Positions 1 through 9,148 of a stretch of 36,579 bases of DNA are shown one piece after another (position 1 is the first letter of the stretch; every line of letters begins with the position of its first letter). The stretch comes from Acidobacteriaceae bacterium (GTDB lineage Bacteria; Acidobacteriota; Terriglobia; Terriglobales; Acidobacteriaceae), in assembly GCA_003138975.1 (NCBI GenBank), contig PLHQ01000025.1, positions 1 through 36,579 on the forward strand. The letters are read 5' to 3'. The notes beneath the pieces are model-generated. The model ran no database searches. It worked only from the letters and a program-made list of their open reading frames with translations, and was not told where the DNA came from. The position numbers and the translations under genes are program-made.

Positions 1-20
1 GGTAGAGTTAGGAGAACTAG

Positions 21-3000
21 CTAGAAGGTGATCTTTGCCACGAACTGAACGCCTCTTGGTCCGCCCCCGCCCAGGAATGGGTTGCCGATGCCTACGTCGC
101 CAGTCGCGGTCAGCGCCAGATTGCCGATGCCGCGTCCATTCGAATCGAGCCCGTTGGTCGCAGGGTCGGCGATGAAGTTGGGTAGCTCCGGATTGGCAAA
201 GTTCGGGTGGTTCAGCAAATTGAAGAACTCCGCCCGAAGTTGAAGCACAACCCGCTCGGTGATAACCGTGTTCTTGAACACAGAGAAGTTCCACTCCTTG
301 AAGCTCGGCGCGACAAGGACATTTCGACCCAAGTCCCCGAAATGACGGCTCCCAGCCAGGCAATTGCTGTCGCCAGATGACGAGATGGCAGTTGTGTTGC
401 CGAACGTGCACGGAACCTGGAATGAAGTGAGGTTGATGAAATTGTATGGCGCGTTCCCGTACTGGATGGGACCTACGACATCAGGCCTGTCAAAGCCTTC
501 ACCGCTGCCAGAGTAATCACCTTCAAAGTTGTAGTTCAAAGTGAAGGGCTGACCGTCCTGAAGCGTAACGGCGCCGTCTACGCCCCAACCGTCTTTCAAC
601 TTCGCCAGGTTCCCGCCATGTTTGGGCAGTTCGTAGCCCAGATTCCAGCTAAAACGGCGGCGGATGTCGAAACTCGAGTTGCCGCGTTCCGCAGCGGTAT
701 TAAAACTGTTGTTCGGCTGTGAGGCGTTCGGGATGAAATCATCGCTGTCGCTGGCGTTGTCAATGGAGTGGGACCAGACGAAATTCGTTTGCGAGGTCAA
801 CCCGTGCCAACCGCTCACCCGCAGGCTGGCCTGCAGGGAATTGTAATTGGAGTTCGCCGTCGACTCCTCTTGATTGACATAGAAGAAATTGGGGAAAGCG
901 GTGCGGGGCACGTTAAAGTCCACTCCGTCTGGACCGTCGAAGCCCCCGATGAAGCAGTTTGGAGCCGTCTGGCCCCAGGTCGCGCACTGACCCAGGTCAA
1001 AAGCTGTGATCTGCGCCTGTGTGGGCTGATTTAAATCGCGGAACCGAAAGAGCTTGGTTCCCCTCGATCCGACATATCCCAGTTGAACTACCGCCTTGCT
1101 GCCGACTTGCTGCTGCACGTTCAGATTAAAGTTCTGAATATAAGGTGTACGGATGTTTGGATCAGCACCGAAGAAGTCCCCCAGTGGGGAGGGGCTCGCA
1201 AAAACATCACCAGCACCCAAGTTGTTGCCCGACAAGCTGGCAAATGAAATCGCAGCTGGCCCTACCCCTGAATAAGCCGGCCCCGGACAGAAGGCGCAGT
1301 TATAGGGGATGTGTCCCAGGAAAATATCCTGGGAGAAGGCATCGTAGAATAAGCCCCATCCCGCCCGAACAACCGTCTGGCCCTTACCGGTGAAGTCGTA
1401 AGCGAGGCCCACGCGCGGCGCGAAATTGTTGTAGTCGGGGTTGTATAAGCCGCTGGGGCCCCCGGGGCTGCCGACTTGGGTCTCGGTACCGCCGTTGGCA
1501 GCAGACATCTGGTAGAACAGGTTATTCTTCTCGTGTACTACGCCGAAGTAATCCCATCGCATGCCGTAGTTGACCGTCAGCCGCGAAGTCCAGCGAAATT
1601 CGTCCTGAATGTATAGACTATGATTGTTCTCTGCGGTGTGGCGCAAAGTATTGCCAAGCGCAATTTTCCCGCTGCCGGGAACCCCTTGCAGGAAAGAAGT
1701 GAGGTCTCCGAAGCCTAACTCACCGCGGAAGGTGTTGTCCTGAATTAGTTCGATGGTAGATCGCCGGAACTCGTAACCAAATTTCACGTCGTGACGGCCG
1801 ACCCTCCACGAATAATTGTCGATGAAATGCCAGTTCGAGTCCACACGCGAGCGCGGCACAGACTCTGTGGCTCCGATCGGCGAAAAGCCGTCCACAGTAA
1901 TCTTGGGAAGACCGAAATCATAAGAACTGGTCACGCCCGTATCCAAGCCGATGGAGTTGGGGTTAAAGGTGCTGTCCTGGGGGAAGAAACCTTCGGCAAA
2001 ACGGTTCCAGCCCAAACGAGCCTCGTTGACTTGGGATGCACTCACATTCTTAACATAGGATACGGAAACCAATTGGACGCGCGTGGGTGTCACCGTATTG
2101 AACCCCGGCAATAGACCACCGGCGAGCTGCGCGAAGGGGAAACTCTGCGTGCTATTTCCGAAGTAATAGCGGCCAGTCAGCAGGCCGGAGGCGAAATTGT
2201 GGTCAACCTTGCCAATCAGACTGTCCACGCTATTGCTGAAGGTCGTAGCGGTTGAAAGATCGGGGCCATTCGGACAGCCGGAGTCCTCGGTGCCGACCAG
2301 CGCGCCGCCGTAGGTTCCAGGAATATTCGGCGTCGGCCATGGATTACGGGCCAGCAGCGCGACCGCGACGGGGTTGACCGTGCCTCCGCCTGCTGTTATC
2401 GAGTCCATGTCAGCGGCGATCTGAGCCGGGTCAGGCACGCAACTAAGCCCTCCCTGTGCGCCGGTTTCGCGCTGCCCTTCGTAGTCCAGATAAAAGAAAG
2501 TATGGTCCTTAACGATGGGTCCGCCGAGCGATCCGCCAAACTGATTGTTGTGGAAGGGGTTCTTGCCGTTTGGAGCGAAGTTGAAGAAATTGCGTGCGCC
2601 CAACTTGTCCGTGCGCAAGTATTCCAGTGCCGAGCCGTGCAGTCTATTGTTGCCACTCTTCGTAACAATGTCGATCACAGCGCCGCTATTCCGTCCGTAC
2701 TCCGCCTCATAGTTGGAAATCACTTTCAGTTCGGCCACGGCATCGAGCGGCAGAATGGTCGCCGGATCGCCGAATACCCCCGCTTCGTTGATGGCCGGAT
2801 CGTTGCGGTAGCCGTCGTTCATATCGGTGCCGTCGAGCAGGAAGTTGTTCGACCGACCACGAGAGCCATTCATCGAAAAAGTTCCGTAAGAACCGGGAGA
2901 ATCCGTTATCTGGTCTGGCGATCCAGCCACACCTGGATTCATGTAGATCAGTTTCTGGTAGTCGCGTCCATTGACCGGAAGCGACTCAATCGTGTCCGCG

Positions 3001-3407
3001 GTCAGGGTACCTCCAATCTCGGTGGACGTCGTTTCCACCTGGGGCAGAAGGTCGCCAGCGACTTCCACCTTGGTTGACACCTGGCCTGGCTTCATGACCG
3101 CATTGACACGACGCTCTCCGGAAACGTCCACCGTCACACCGGTGGTCTCGAAAGTCTGAAAGCCGCTCAGAGTGATTGTCACGCTATAGGTACCGATCGG
3201 TAACTCCGGCAAAGCGTAGCTGCCGTCCGCGCTGGTCTCGGTGGTGCGCTCCAATCCTGTGCCCACGTTCTTTACTGTTACCTTGGCGCCGGGGAGGACC
3301 GCACCTGAAGCGTCGGTTGCGGTGCCGAGAATCGTGCCACGGAAGGTCTGTGCCGAAAGGCTCACTGCAGCCATTAGCACAAACGCCAGGATGATGCGCG
3401 CTCTCAT
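21..3407 (-). CDS. Oar-like TonB-dependent outer-membrane receptor with carboxypeptidase-regulatory domain
   Basis: A 1128-residue outer-membrane protein of the Oar/TonB-dependent receptor type abundant in Acidobacteriota. Residues 1-20 are a signal peptide ending in SLSAQ. Residues about 22-105 form a carboxypeptidase-regulatory-like beta-sandwich (GTATDASGAVLPGAKVTV, DGSYALPELPIGTYSV). A plug domain follows at about 130-250 (SLPVNGRDYQ, LLDGTDMNDGY, YEAEYGRNSGAVIDIVTKSG), then a long beta-barrel. The chain ends in Phe (VAKITF), as expected for BAM-inserted barrels. The start is supported by AAGGAGA (3412-3418 on the other strand) just before the ATG. The plug and barrel are complete, so no truncation is apparent. 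Substrate is unknown; the family is usually assumed to import glycans or oligopeptides with TonB-ExbBD, none of which is encoded here. Family assignment is firm; role is inference. Confidence 0.93.
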   Translation of the reverse strand: MRARIILAFVLMAAVSLSAQTFRGTILGTATDASGAVLPGAKVTVKNVGTGLERTTETSADGSYALPELPIGTYSVTITLSGFQTFETTGVTVDVSGERRVNAVMKPGQVSTKVEVAGDLLPQVETTSTEIGGTLTADTIESLPVNGRDYQKLIYMNPGVAGSPDQITDSPGSYGTFSMNGSRGRSNNFLLDGTDMNDGYRNDPAINEAGVFGDPATILPLDAVAELKVISNYEAEYGRNSGAVIDIVTKSGNNRLHGSALEYLRTDKLGARNFFNFAPNGKNPFHNNQFGGSLGGPIVKDHTFFYLDYEGQRETGAQGGLSCVPDPAQIAADMDSITAGGGTVNPVAVALLARNPWPTPNIPGTYGGALVGTEDSGCPNGPDLSTATTFSNSVDSLIGKVDHNFASGLLTGRYYFGNSTQSFPFAQLAGGLLPGFNTVTPTRVQLVSVSYVKNVSASQVNEARLGWNRFAEGFFPQDSTFNPNSIGLDTGVTSSYDFGLPKITVDGFSPIGATESVPRSRVDSNWHFIDNYSWRVGRHDVKFGYEFRRSTIELIQDNTFRGELGFGDLTSFLQGVPGSGKIALGNTLRHTAENNHSLYIQDEFRWTSRLTVNYGMRWDYFGVVHEKNNLFYQMSAANGGTETQVGSPGGPSGLYNPDYNNFAPRVGLAYDFTGKGQTVVRAGWGLFYDAFSQDIFLGHIPYNCAFCPGPAYSGVGPAAISFASLSGNNLGAGDVFASPSPLGDFFGADPNIRTPYIQNFNLNVQQQVGSKAVVQLGYVGSRGTKLFRFRDLNQPTQAQITAFDLGQCATWGQTAPNCFIGGFDGPDGVDFNVPRTAFPNFFYVNQEESTANSNYNSLQASLRVSGWHGLTSQTNFVWSHSIDNASDSDDFIPNASQPNNSFNTAAERGNSSFDIRRRFSWNLGYELPKHGGNLAKLKDGWGVDGAVTLQDGQPFTLNYNFEGDYSGSGEGFDRPDVVGPIQYGNAPYNFINLTSFQVPCTFGNTTAISSSGDSNCLAGSRHFGDLGRNVLVAPSFKEWNFSVFKNTVITERVVLQLRAEFFNLLNHPNFANPELPNFIADPATNGLDSNGRGIGNLALTATGDVGIGNPFLGGGGPRGVQFVAKITF

Positions 3408-3536
3408 AGAGTCTCCTTGATGCTGATCGTTTAGGGGGTGACGTCGGTGCGGCAGGCCAAGTTTTCAAGCTTTTAAAGAGAGGCTTGCAATTCCTTGCAT
3501 ACGAACAAGATGCAGCACCCCGGCCGCACACGAAAC

Positions 3537-3564
3537 ATTATCGAAAGGCTATCCCAAGAGTCAA
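3537..3564 (-). promoter_or_regulatory. Sigma-70-type promoter of the Oar-like receptor gene
   Basis: On the minus strand TTGACT (3559-3564) and GATAAT (3537-3542) are separated by 16 bases; each hexamer matches the consensus at 5 of 6 positions. Initiation would fall near 3530, giving a leader of about 120 bases before the receptor ATG at 3407. It is the best promoter match in the window. The rest of the 307-base gap 3408-3714 holds this leader and the run-out of the upstream gene. I saw no clear terminator or small gene in it. Confidence 0.55.
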
Positions 3565-3714
3565 CCATTGAGTTGCGATCCAGAGGATAGATTTTATGAA
3601 TGAGGCACTTTAATGCAACCTCTGCCGGCAAGCGGCGGCCGACCTTACCCCTCGACTACAAATGAAGCATGCAAGGTGACCGTCAAGCGGAGGGCGTGGC
3701 GCAAGAACTCTAGC

Positions 3715-5448
3715 TTAGAAGTTAATGGTCACGCCGCCACGGACGGAGCGGGCGGACTGAACGAAATAGACGGTTTGGCCATCTTGGCCGATGACCGGCA
3801 CGTAGCCTTGAGCCAGCAGGTTCCGCAAGTCAATCAGCGCTTCCATGTGCGCCGGGAGGAAGCCCATAGTTGGGATCGGCTGACGAACGAAGAGGTTCAG
3901 AAATGCGTCACTGTGTCCCGGCGATGCGTTGAACATATCCACGGGAGTCAACGCCGGACCATTGACCCAGCGGTAAGAGGCGATCCATTGCGTGTGAGTG
4001 CGGGGCACGGTGCCACTGAACTTGGCGGCCACGGCTTGCCGGCGCTCGGTGCTGATCCACTGCCGGGCATCCTGGATCTCGACATCCGGCTTGGCGAGGT
4101 CGAGAACGTCGCCGCAGGCATAATCCAGCGTGGCGCTAAGATCGGCATAAAGCTTGCGCTCGAGGACCACCCGCATGCCGTGCGCAGCCAGCGTATCGCC
4201 GGCGTAAGTGAAAGTACCGGAGTACATGTCAGGCAACAGGTACCCGCCAGCCGCGGTAACATTGCCGGTCCCGAGCAATGCCGTATTGTCCACGCGGTCA
4301 GTGAAGACTGCCACTTGCATGTTGTTCTTGCCGACGCGCCGGGAAACATTCAGTTCCTGATGGTGAGCGCTTTCAAGCTTCGTGGCAAAATTGGCCACGC
4401 TGATCCGAGGATCGGTTTCACTCAAATCCGCCGGCGCCGAATCGAATCCAGTCTCGGACTGGGTGTTCGGCAAGGACGTGGCATAGCCGTAACCGACAAC
4501 TGTATTCGGGGAGACATGCAGGTCCACGGAGCCATAGGGCCGGAATGCGGTCACACGTCCGAGGAATTGAATCGTCTGCAATTCGCTGCCGAACTTTAAC
4601 TCCAGCACATCGCCAATCGAGAAATCATCTGAGCCAGAAAGCGCCAGTGCCTGCAACGAAGCATTATGCAGATTAGGATCGGAGGGCGCGAAACGACGGA
4701 CGGTAACGCCCATCGAGGGCCCGGAACCGTCGGGCAACTCATGCGAGTACATCGCGCGCAAAACGGCGGCGGGAAGGCCGTCTCCATAGCCGACATTCCC
4801 CTTTAGACCTACACGATCAACGGAAAAAATGGAGCGCTCGATGGAGAATCCCGTGCTCATGTCCGAGCCGCTGCCATAGCCGTCAGCCGCCGAACCTGCC
4901 AGGAACGAGAGGCTGCCTTTGAGATCCCGATTCTGTTTGTCGGCTGATGTTGGATCGTCGAATACCCGCAGTACGGGACGGTTCGCCACCGAACGCAGAG
5001 TCCACTTCCAGTCGTCATCATCGGAGGTGCCGCGCAGCTGACCTACCCGCATGGCATTCAGCAGAGTATTCAGAGTGATGTTTAGGTGGGTGCTGGTGCC
5101 GGGATGCAATCCCACTTTGTCGCGCCAGGCAGGCAAAAAGGAAGGCACCGAAACCTTAACCGTGTATAGGCCCGGCAGCAGATCCGTTGCGGAGTAAAAT
5201 CCGGCGCCGTCAGTGAACACAGTAAGGGTACGCGCCGCGGTTCCGACAATCTCGACGACCGCGCCCATCTGGGGGATGCCTGAGGCATCGCGTACGTATC
5301 CAGAGATCGCCCCTGGCCGCTCTGCGGCCCACGCAGGAAGCGACAACGCGACGATCACCGCCCAAGTTCCGAGCTGGCGAACCTTCAATACCACCCCCGG
5401 GGAATCAAACAGGCCGTTACTCAACAGCAAACGTCGCTGAAGGATCAA
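3715..5448 (-). CDS. Carboxypeptidase-regulatory-domain envelope protein, probable outer-membrane barrel
   Basis: A 577-residue secreted protein. After a signal peptide ending ...LPAWA it has a carboxypeptidase-regulatory-like domain (GAISGYVRDASGIPQMGAVVEIVG, then GFYSATDLLPGLYTVKV). The remaining ~440 residues are rich in alternating beta-strand patterns, and the chain ends in an aromatic residue (GGVTINF), consistent with a small TonB-receptor-like barrel without an obvious plug. The first ATG gives a 32-base overlap with the upstream GWxTD gene and an unusually long signal region. A GTG at 5394 would give a cleaner signal peptide (VVLKVRQLGTW...). Neither has a convincing ribosome binding site, so the start is uncertain. 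It is probably co-transcribed with the GWxTD gene. Substrate and exact role are unknown. Confidence 0.75.
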   Translation of the reverse strand: MILQRRLLLSNGLFDSPGVVLKVRQLGTWAVIVALSLPAWAAERPGAISGYVRDASGIPQMGAVVEIVGTAARTLTVFTDGAGFYSATDLLPGLYTVKVSVPSFLPAWRDKVGLHPGTSTHLNITLNTLLNAMRVGQLRGTSDDDDWKWTLRSVANRPVLRVFDDPTSADKQNRDLKGSLSFLAGSAADGYGSGSDMSTGFSIERSIFSVDRVGLKGNVGYGDGLPAAVLRAMYSHELPDGSGPSMGVTVRRFAPSDPNLHNASLQALALSGSDDFSIGDVLELKFGSELQTIQFLGRVTAFRPYGSVDLHVSPNTVVGYGYATSLPNTQSETGFDSAPADLSETDPRISVANFATKLESAHHQELNVSRRVGKNNMQVAVFTDRVDNTALLGTGNVTAAGGYLLPDMYSGTFTYAGDTLAAHGMRVVLERKLYADLSATLDYACGDVLDLAKPDVEIQDARQWISTERRQAVAAKFSGTVPRTHTQWIASYRWVNGPALTPVDMFNASPGHSDAFLNLFVRQPIPTMGFLPAHMEALIDLRNLLAQGYVPVIGQDGQTVYFVQSARSVRGGVTINF

Positions 5449-7183
5449 TAGTCTGTTTGGAGATGTTGTCGTTCACTTTGATTTCGATCCGATACACGCC
5501 TGGCTGCAGGTTCGCTGATGCAATCGACTTCTGAAGCGTCACTTGTTCGCCGACGTTACCCATCGTGTCGGTCGATTCCGTTTTCTGAACCACAGCCTTG
5601 TTGGTCGCAATGTTGATGATGTCAAACTCGAAAGTGGCCGAGGGCTTGTGCGTCTTCTCGTCCACGCCCAAGTTATACACCTGCATCCAAAAGTTTACTT
5701 TCTGGTCCTTATTTCGCTTAAAGAGGGCAGGCTTGCCATCGGCGGGCGCAACGCGCGGCCGAACCTTGGTGACGCCAATCACGAAATTGCCCGTACTCAC
5801 ATCCTTCGTAGGCACTGCTTCCATCTGATCGGCCACGATCAGCGAAGAAGTCGAGAGCTTGTCGTCCGAGTACTCGGGAACCACAATACCACGGCTCCAC
5901 AGACCTTTGCGGTCGCCGTTCACATCTTTGACAGCAATCTCGATTTTATAACGTCCGGGACGCAGCGGAAGCGCCTTCCAATAGACCGAAGAGTTCTCCG
6001 CCGTGCGCGGGAGCAACTCCGCCGGAACGTCCACCTGGGCCGTATCTTCGAAGGTCTGCACGACGCGCCCGGTTAACGTGGTGACGCGACCGAAGATATT
6101 CACTGTGCCGCGCTGCACGCCATCTTTGTTGGCAAATGTAATATCGCGGTACTTCATCTGGATCGTGATCGGCACCAGCACCGTGTCTCCAGTTACTTTC
6201 ACAAAATCGGAGCGCACGTCGAAAGGCATCAGGTTCGTTATCAGCTTGGTATTGACGATTTCTTCCAGATCCTTAAATTTGACGGGCGGAGGAGCTTGCA
6301 ACTTCGCGAACTGTTCGAGGCGATCGAACTCTTTGGTCTGCAGGCTCGAACTCATCGGCCCAGCTCCTAGTTGCTCTAGCCCACCGCTACTGAAGCGGTC
6401 CGCCTTGCTGGACATGCCCATCTGCTCATAGAGCGTCAGTCCGGCGTTGGGCGTGTATTTCAGGGCATCTTTCTCCGACCGATCCAAAGTCATGTGATAG
6501 TCGCCGCACATGCAAGTGTCGACGAACTCAATGATTACTTCCTGACCGATACCTTCAAGATAACGATACCGCCAGTCTTCAAAGGGGAACGTGGAAGTTT
6601 CGCCGCCGCCTTCTTCCATGGGGCGCTGGTAGGAGCCGCCGGAGGGGTGCGAATCGACTTCGTCCGCCGGACCGTACATGATGTAGATGCGACCGCGATC
6701 GGTCTTCCAGCCAGGAATGCCGGCGGGGAAATGCTCGTTGGCATAGGCAATACGCCGGTAATGTTCTTCCTTGTATTCGTTCTCTTCCGTGTCCGGAGTG
6801 GGATCGCGGCGCTGCCAGAAAGCTTCGATAAAGTTATCGCGCTCTTCATCGTTGGAAAGTTGTTTGAAGGCGGCTCGTTCCTGGTCGGTAATGATCCAGA
6901 CCACGTCCTCGTTTAGCCATTTCTTATAGGTCTTGCTAAGCTCGATGTTCAGAGATCTCTTCTGCTGCTTCTTCTGCTTTTCCGTGGGCGTGCGCTTGAG
7001 GGGATCAACTTGGTCTGTGGGTAGCGTCTGAGAGCCGGTCACCGTCGCACTGGATGTCGCGCTCGACGGGGGCTGGCTGGAAGGATCCGGCTTGTCACTT
7101 TGCGCTGTGGCCGGACCGGCAAAACCAGAGGCGACCGCCAGGACAACCAGAGACGAGAGGTAGCGTGAACCAACCCGAACCAT
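5417..7183 (-). CDS. GWxTD-domain secreted protein
   Basis: A 588-residue exported protein. Residues 1-28 are a signal peptide (SSLVVLAVASGFAGPATAQ). A Ser/Pro/Thr-rich linker (29-60) and a basic stretch (63-76, KRTPTEKQKKQQKR) lead into the GWxTD domain at about 85-240. The name motif GWKTD is at 158-162, followed by GRIYIMYGPADEVDSH and EDWRYRYL. The C-terminal half (from about 310) looks like beta-sandwich repeats (GRYKIEIAVKDVNGDRKGLW, GVYRIEIKVNDNISKQ). GWxTD proteins are known in Acidobacteriota and Bacteroidota, often near TonB-receptor or regulatory-domain genes; their biochemical role is not established. The ATG is preceded by CAGGAG about 9 bases upstream. It is followed with overlap by the regulatory-domain protein gene, suggesting one operon and a joint envelope role. 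Confidence 0.88.
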   Translation of the reverse strand: MVRVGSRYLSSLVVLAVASGFAGPATAQSDKPDPSSQPPSSATSSATVTGSQTLPTDQVDPLKRTPTEKQKKQQKRSLNIELSKTYKKWLNEDVVWIITDQERAAFKQLSNDEERDNFIEAFWQRRDPTPDTEENEYKEEHYRRIAYANEHFPAGIPGWKTDRGRIYIMYGPADEVDSHPSGGSYQRPMEEGGGETSTFPFEDWRYRYLEGIGQEVIIEFVDTCMCGDYHMTLDRSEKDALKYTPNAGLTLYEQMGMSSKADRFSSGGLEQLGAGPMSSSLQTKEFDRLEQFAKLQAPPPVKFKDLEEIVNTKLITNLMPFDVRSDFVKVTGDTVLVPITIQMKYRDITFANKDGVQRGTVNIFGRVTTLTGRVVQTFEDTAQVDVPAELLPRTAENSSVYWKALPLRPGRYKIEIAVKDVNGDRKGLWSRGIVVPEYSDDKLSTSSLIVADQMEAVPTKDVSTGNFVIGVTKVRPRVAPADGKPALFKRNKDQKVNFWMQVYNLGVDEKTHKPSATFEFDIINIATNKAVVQKTESTDTMGNVGEQVTLQKSIASANLQPGVYRIEIKVNDNISKQTIDPSATFAVE

Positions 7184-7221
7184 GAGAAGGACTCCTGCAA
7201 CGGTACAGCTTTCGCCTGTTT

Positions 7222-7250
7222 ATTTTAGGCTCCGAGTCCAGCGAATGCAA
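7222..7250 (-). promoter_or_regulatory. Putative promoter of the GWxTD operon
   Basis: On the minus strand TTGCAT (7245-7250) lies 17 bases before TAAAAT (7222-7227). The -10 matches 5 of 6 positions, the -35 only the TTG. Initiation would be about 7215, about 30 bases before the GWxTD start codon. Position and spacing are right, but the -35 is weak. Confidence 0.4.
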
Positions 7251-7316
7251 GGCTAAGTCACACTAGACCGTCCTAGCCAACCCTTTCATTGGAAGCTGTG
7301 TTGGCGATTCTGAGTT

Positions 7317-7349
7317 GCCCGCTCGACTGAAAAAGTACCCGGAGCGGGC
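7317..7349. repeat. 8-bp inverted repeat in the divergent intergenic region
   Basis: GCCCGCTC (7317-7324) is exactly complementary to GAGCGGGC (7342-7349), separated by 17 bases. It lies between the divergent GWxTD and macA-like genes, upstream of both putative promoters. It could be an operator with half-sites about two helical turns apart, or a chance GC-rich inverted repeat. Nothing else identifiable was seen in the 395-base gap apart from the two putative promoters. Confidence 0.4.
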
Positions 7350-7390
7350 GAACATCCAGATCAGGGCGGCGAAAGCGGCGGTGAGCAAGC

Positions 7391-7396
7391 TATAAT
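7391..7396 (+). promoter_or_regulatory. Consensus -10 box upstream of the macA-like gene
   Basis: A perfect TATAAT, preceded by GC, lies about 190 bases before the adaptor gene. No recognisable -35 sits 16-18 bases upstream (the region is GC-rich). It is the most promoter-like site on this strand of the gap; assignment is tentative. Confidence 0.35.
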
Positions 7397-7590
7397 TTCA
7401 GGTTCCGGGTCAGATACCTTCGGCTGTTTGCATTCCTATATTGGGTCGGTAAGGCATCTCTGGAACTTTCCTGTAACCGGGAACGTATCAGAGAACGTGT
7501 CCGTCAGACCGGTGAAATCCGGCTGGCCAGAATCGACCTGAAGGCCGAGGGGTTAAGAAACGGCCAAGACCCGGGACCGTGACGGAGACA

Positions 7591-8988
7591 ATGAAGCCCT
7601 GGAAACAAATAGCGATCGGCGCCGGCGTGGTGGTGATGTTGGCCATCACTGTCGGGGTCACGGTGCATCAGAGCGGCAAGAACGTGGTCACGGTGCAGAC
7701 CGGGAAGGTCCAGCGCCAGGACTTGTCGTCGGTGGTAAGCGGTTCGGGCGAGATTAAGCCGAAGACGTACGTCAACATCGGCGCGAATGCCTACGGAAAG
7801 ATCACCCACCTGTACGTTAAGGAAGGCGATCACGTAAAGAAGGGGCAATTGCTGGCGCAACTGGAAAACGTGCAGTCCACGGCCGACGTGAGCGCCAACC
7901 AGGCCTCGGTGCAGGCTGCGGAAACGGACGCGATCGCCGCCGACGCGGCGCTCAAAACGTCCGACGCCGATCTGCTGCGCGCCCAAGCCGACTACGGGCG
8001 CAACAAGCTGGACTGGGATCGCGCGCAAAATCTTTTTAAGGAAGGTCTGATCGCGAAGTCCGATTTTGACAGCCGCCAGAACGCGTGGGCCACAGCGGAC
8101 GCCGCGCTTGTACAAGCCAAGGCGCGTGTCGCCCAGGCAAAGGCTCAGAAGGACTCTGCGGACCGGCATGTCGCGCAGGCGCGGGCTAATCTTACCCGCG
8201 TGGCTGATGTGCTGCAGAAAACTAGCTATGCGGCTCCCTACGACGGAGTTGTCACGAACTTGCCGGTTCGGGAAGGCGAGTCGGTGGTCATCGGCATTCA
8301 GAGTGCGCTCGGCAGCACGTTGCTTACGCTGGCCGACATGTCCGTGATCACCGCCGAAGTGAAAGTCGATGAGACCGACATAGTCAACGTGCATTTGGGT
8401 CAGCCTGCCGAAGTTACCATCGACGCGATTCCCAAGAAAGTTTTCCACGGCACGGTTTCCGAGATTGGAGACAACGCTATCGTCCGCTCTACTGGCGTCG
8501 CCACTTCCCAACAGACCACCGCCAGCGAAGAAGCGAAAGACTTCAAAGTGGTTGTAACCGTGACCGATCCTCCGGCAGATCTGCGCCCTGGACTCTCGAC
8601 CACCGCTAAGATCACAACGGCGGCCCGGAGCGGCGTGCTTTCCATTCCGATTCAAGCCCTCTCCGTTCGCAGCAAGGCCCAGTTGGAACAAGAGAAGTCA
8701 ACGCCGGGCTCGGTGCATGCGGCGGCACCTGCGCCGAAGGAAACAGCATCCAAGAACAAGGATCAGCAGCAGGACGTGCAGGGCGTCTTCGTCATTCGCA
8801 ATAAGAAAGCGGAATTCGTACCTGTCACTACCGGCATTACTGGTACCAGCGACATCGAAGTGGTAAATGGTTTGAGCGATGGGGACGAAGTAATTACCGG
8901 CAGTTACAAGGTTTTGCGTACGCTGCGTTCTGGAAGTCGCGTCAAGATCGACAACTCGGTTCCGAAGAAGGAAGAAGAATCGTCATGA
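7591..8988 (+). CDS. MacA-like periplasmic adaptor (membrane fusion protein) of an ABC efflux system
   Basis: A 465-residue HlyD/MacA-family adaptor linking an inner-membrane transporter to an outer-membrane channel. An N-terminal membrane anchor ([20 protein letters not shown]) is followed by the first half of the barrel-sandwich (lipoyl-like) domain ([38 protein letters not shown]). A long alpha-helical hairpin follows (about 95-205, many Ala/Gln/Asp; [20 protein letters not shown]). The second lipoyl half ([20 protein letters not shown]) and beta-barrel/membrane-proximal domains complete it. An insert rich in Ala/Pro/Lys with KNKDQQQD occurs near 370-395. Two starts are possible: GTG at 7579 or ATG at 7591 (GGAG 3 bases ahead); I chose the ATG. 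The downstream ABC ATPase supports a MacA-type rather than RND-type partner. Confidence 0.88.
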   Translation: MKPWKQIAIGAGVVVMLAITVGVTVHQSGKNVVTVQTGKVQRQDLSSVVSGSGEIKPKTYVNIGANAYGKITHLYVKEGDHVKKGQLLAQLENVQSTADVSANQASVQAAETDAIAADAALKTSDADLLRAQADYGRNKLDWDRAQNLFKEGLIAKSDFDSRQNAWATADAALVQAKARVAQAKAQKDSADRHVAQARANLTRVADVLQKTSYAAPYDGVVTNLPVREGESVVIGIQSALGSTLLTLADMSVITAEVKVDETDIVNVHLGQPAEVTIDAIPKKVFHGTVSEIGDNAIVRSTGVATSQQTTASEEAKDFKVVVTVTDPPADLRPGLSTTAKITTAARSGVLSIPIQALSVRSKAQLEQEKSTPGSVHAAAPAPKETASKNKDQQQDVQGVFVIRNKKAEFVPVTTGITGTSDIEVVNGLSDGDEVITGSYKVLRTLRSGSRVKIDNSVPKKEEESS

Positions 8989-8994
8989 CGTTCG

Positions 8995-9024
8995 CCGGCT
9001 TCATCCGTCTAACGGAGAAGCCGG
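8995..9024 (+). promoter_or_regulatory. Strong intercistronic hairpin after the macA-like gene
   Basis: Six bases after the stop codon, CCGGCTTC (8995-9002) pairs with GAAGCCGG (9017-9024), and an inner CCGT (9005-9008) pairs with ACGG (9012-9015) around a CTA loop: a 12-bp stem with a small internal loop. No T-run follows, so it is not a canonical intrinsic terminator. It more likely stabilises or attenuates the transcript between the adaptor and the ATPase. Confidence 0.55.
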
Positions 9025-9148
9025 TGCCGCAGAAGAGGTCTCGAATCGCAGTCTTGAGCGACAAGTTTCACGGTGTCAACAGCAGACGGAGCCCACGGAA
9101 TCGAATTCAAACACGGAGAACTCAGTGGCACCGGAGCAGGAGAAAAAT

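Noticed and set aside
3613-4599. 328-residue open frame antisense to the carboxypeptidase-regulatory protein
   Set aside because: No recognisable domain or start signal; the opposite frame has a signal peptide and a known domain.
7504-8691. 395-residue open frame antisense to the macA-like gene
   Set aside because: Mirror of a firm HlyD/MacA-family gene; composition is typical of an antisense frame.
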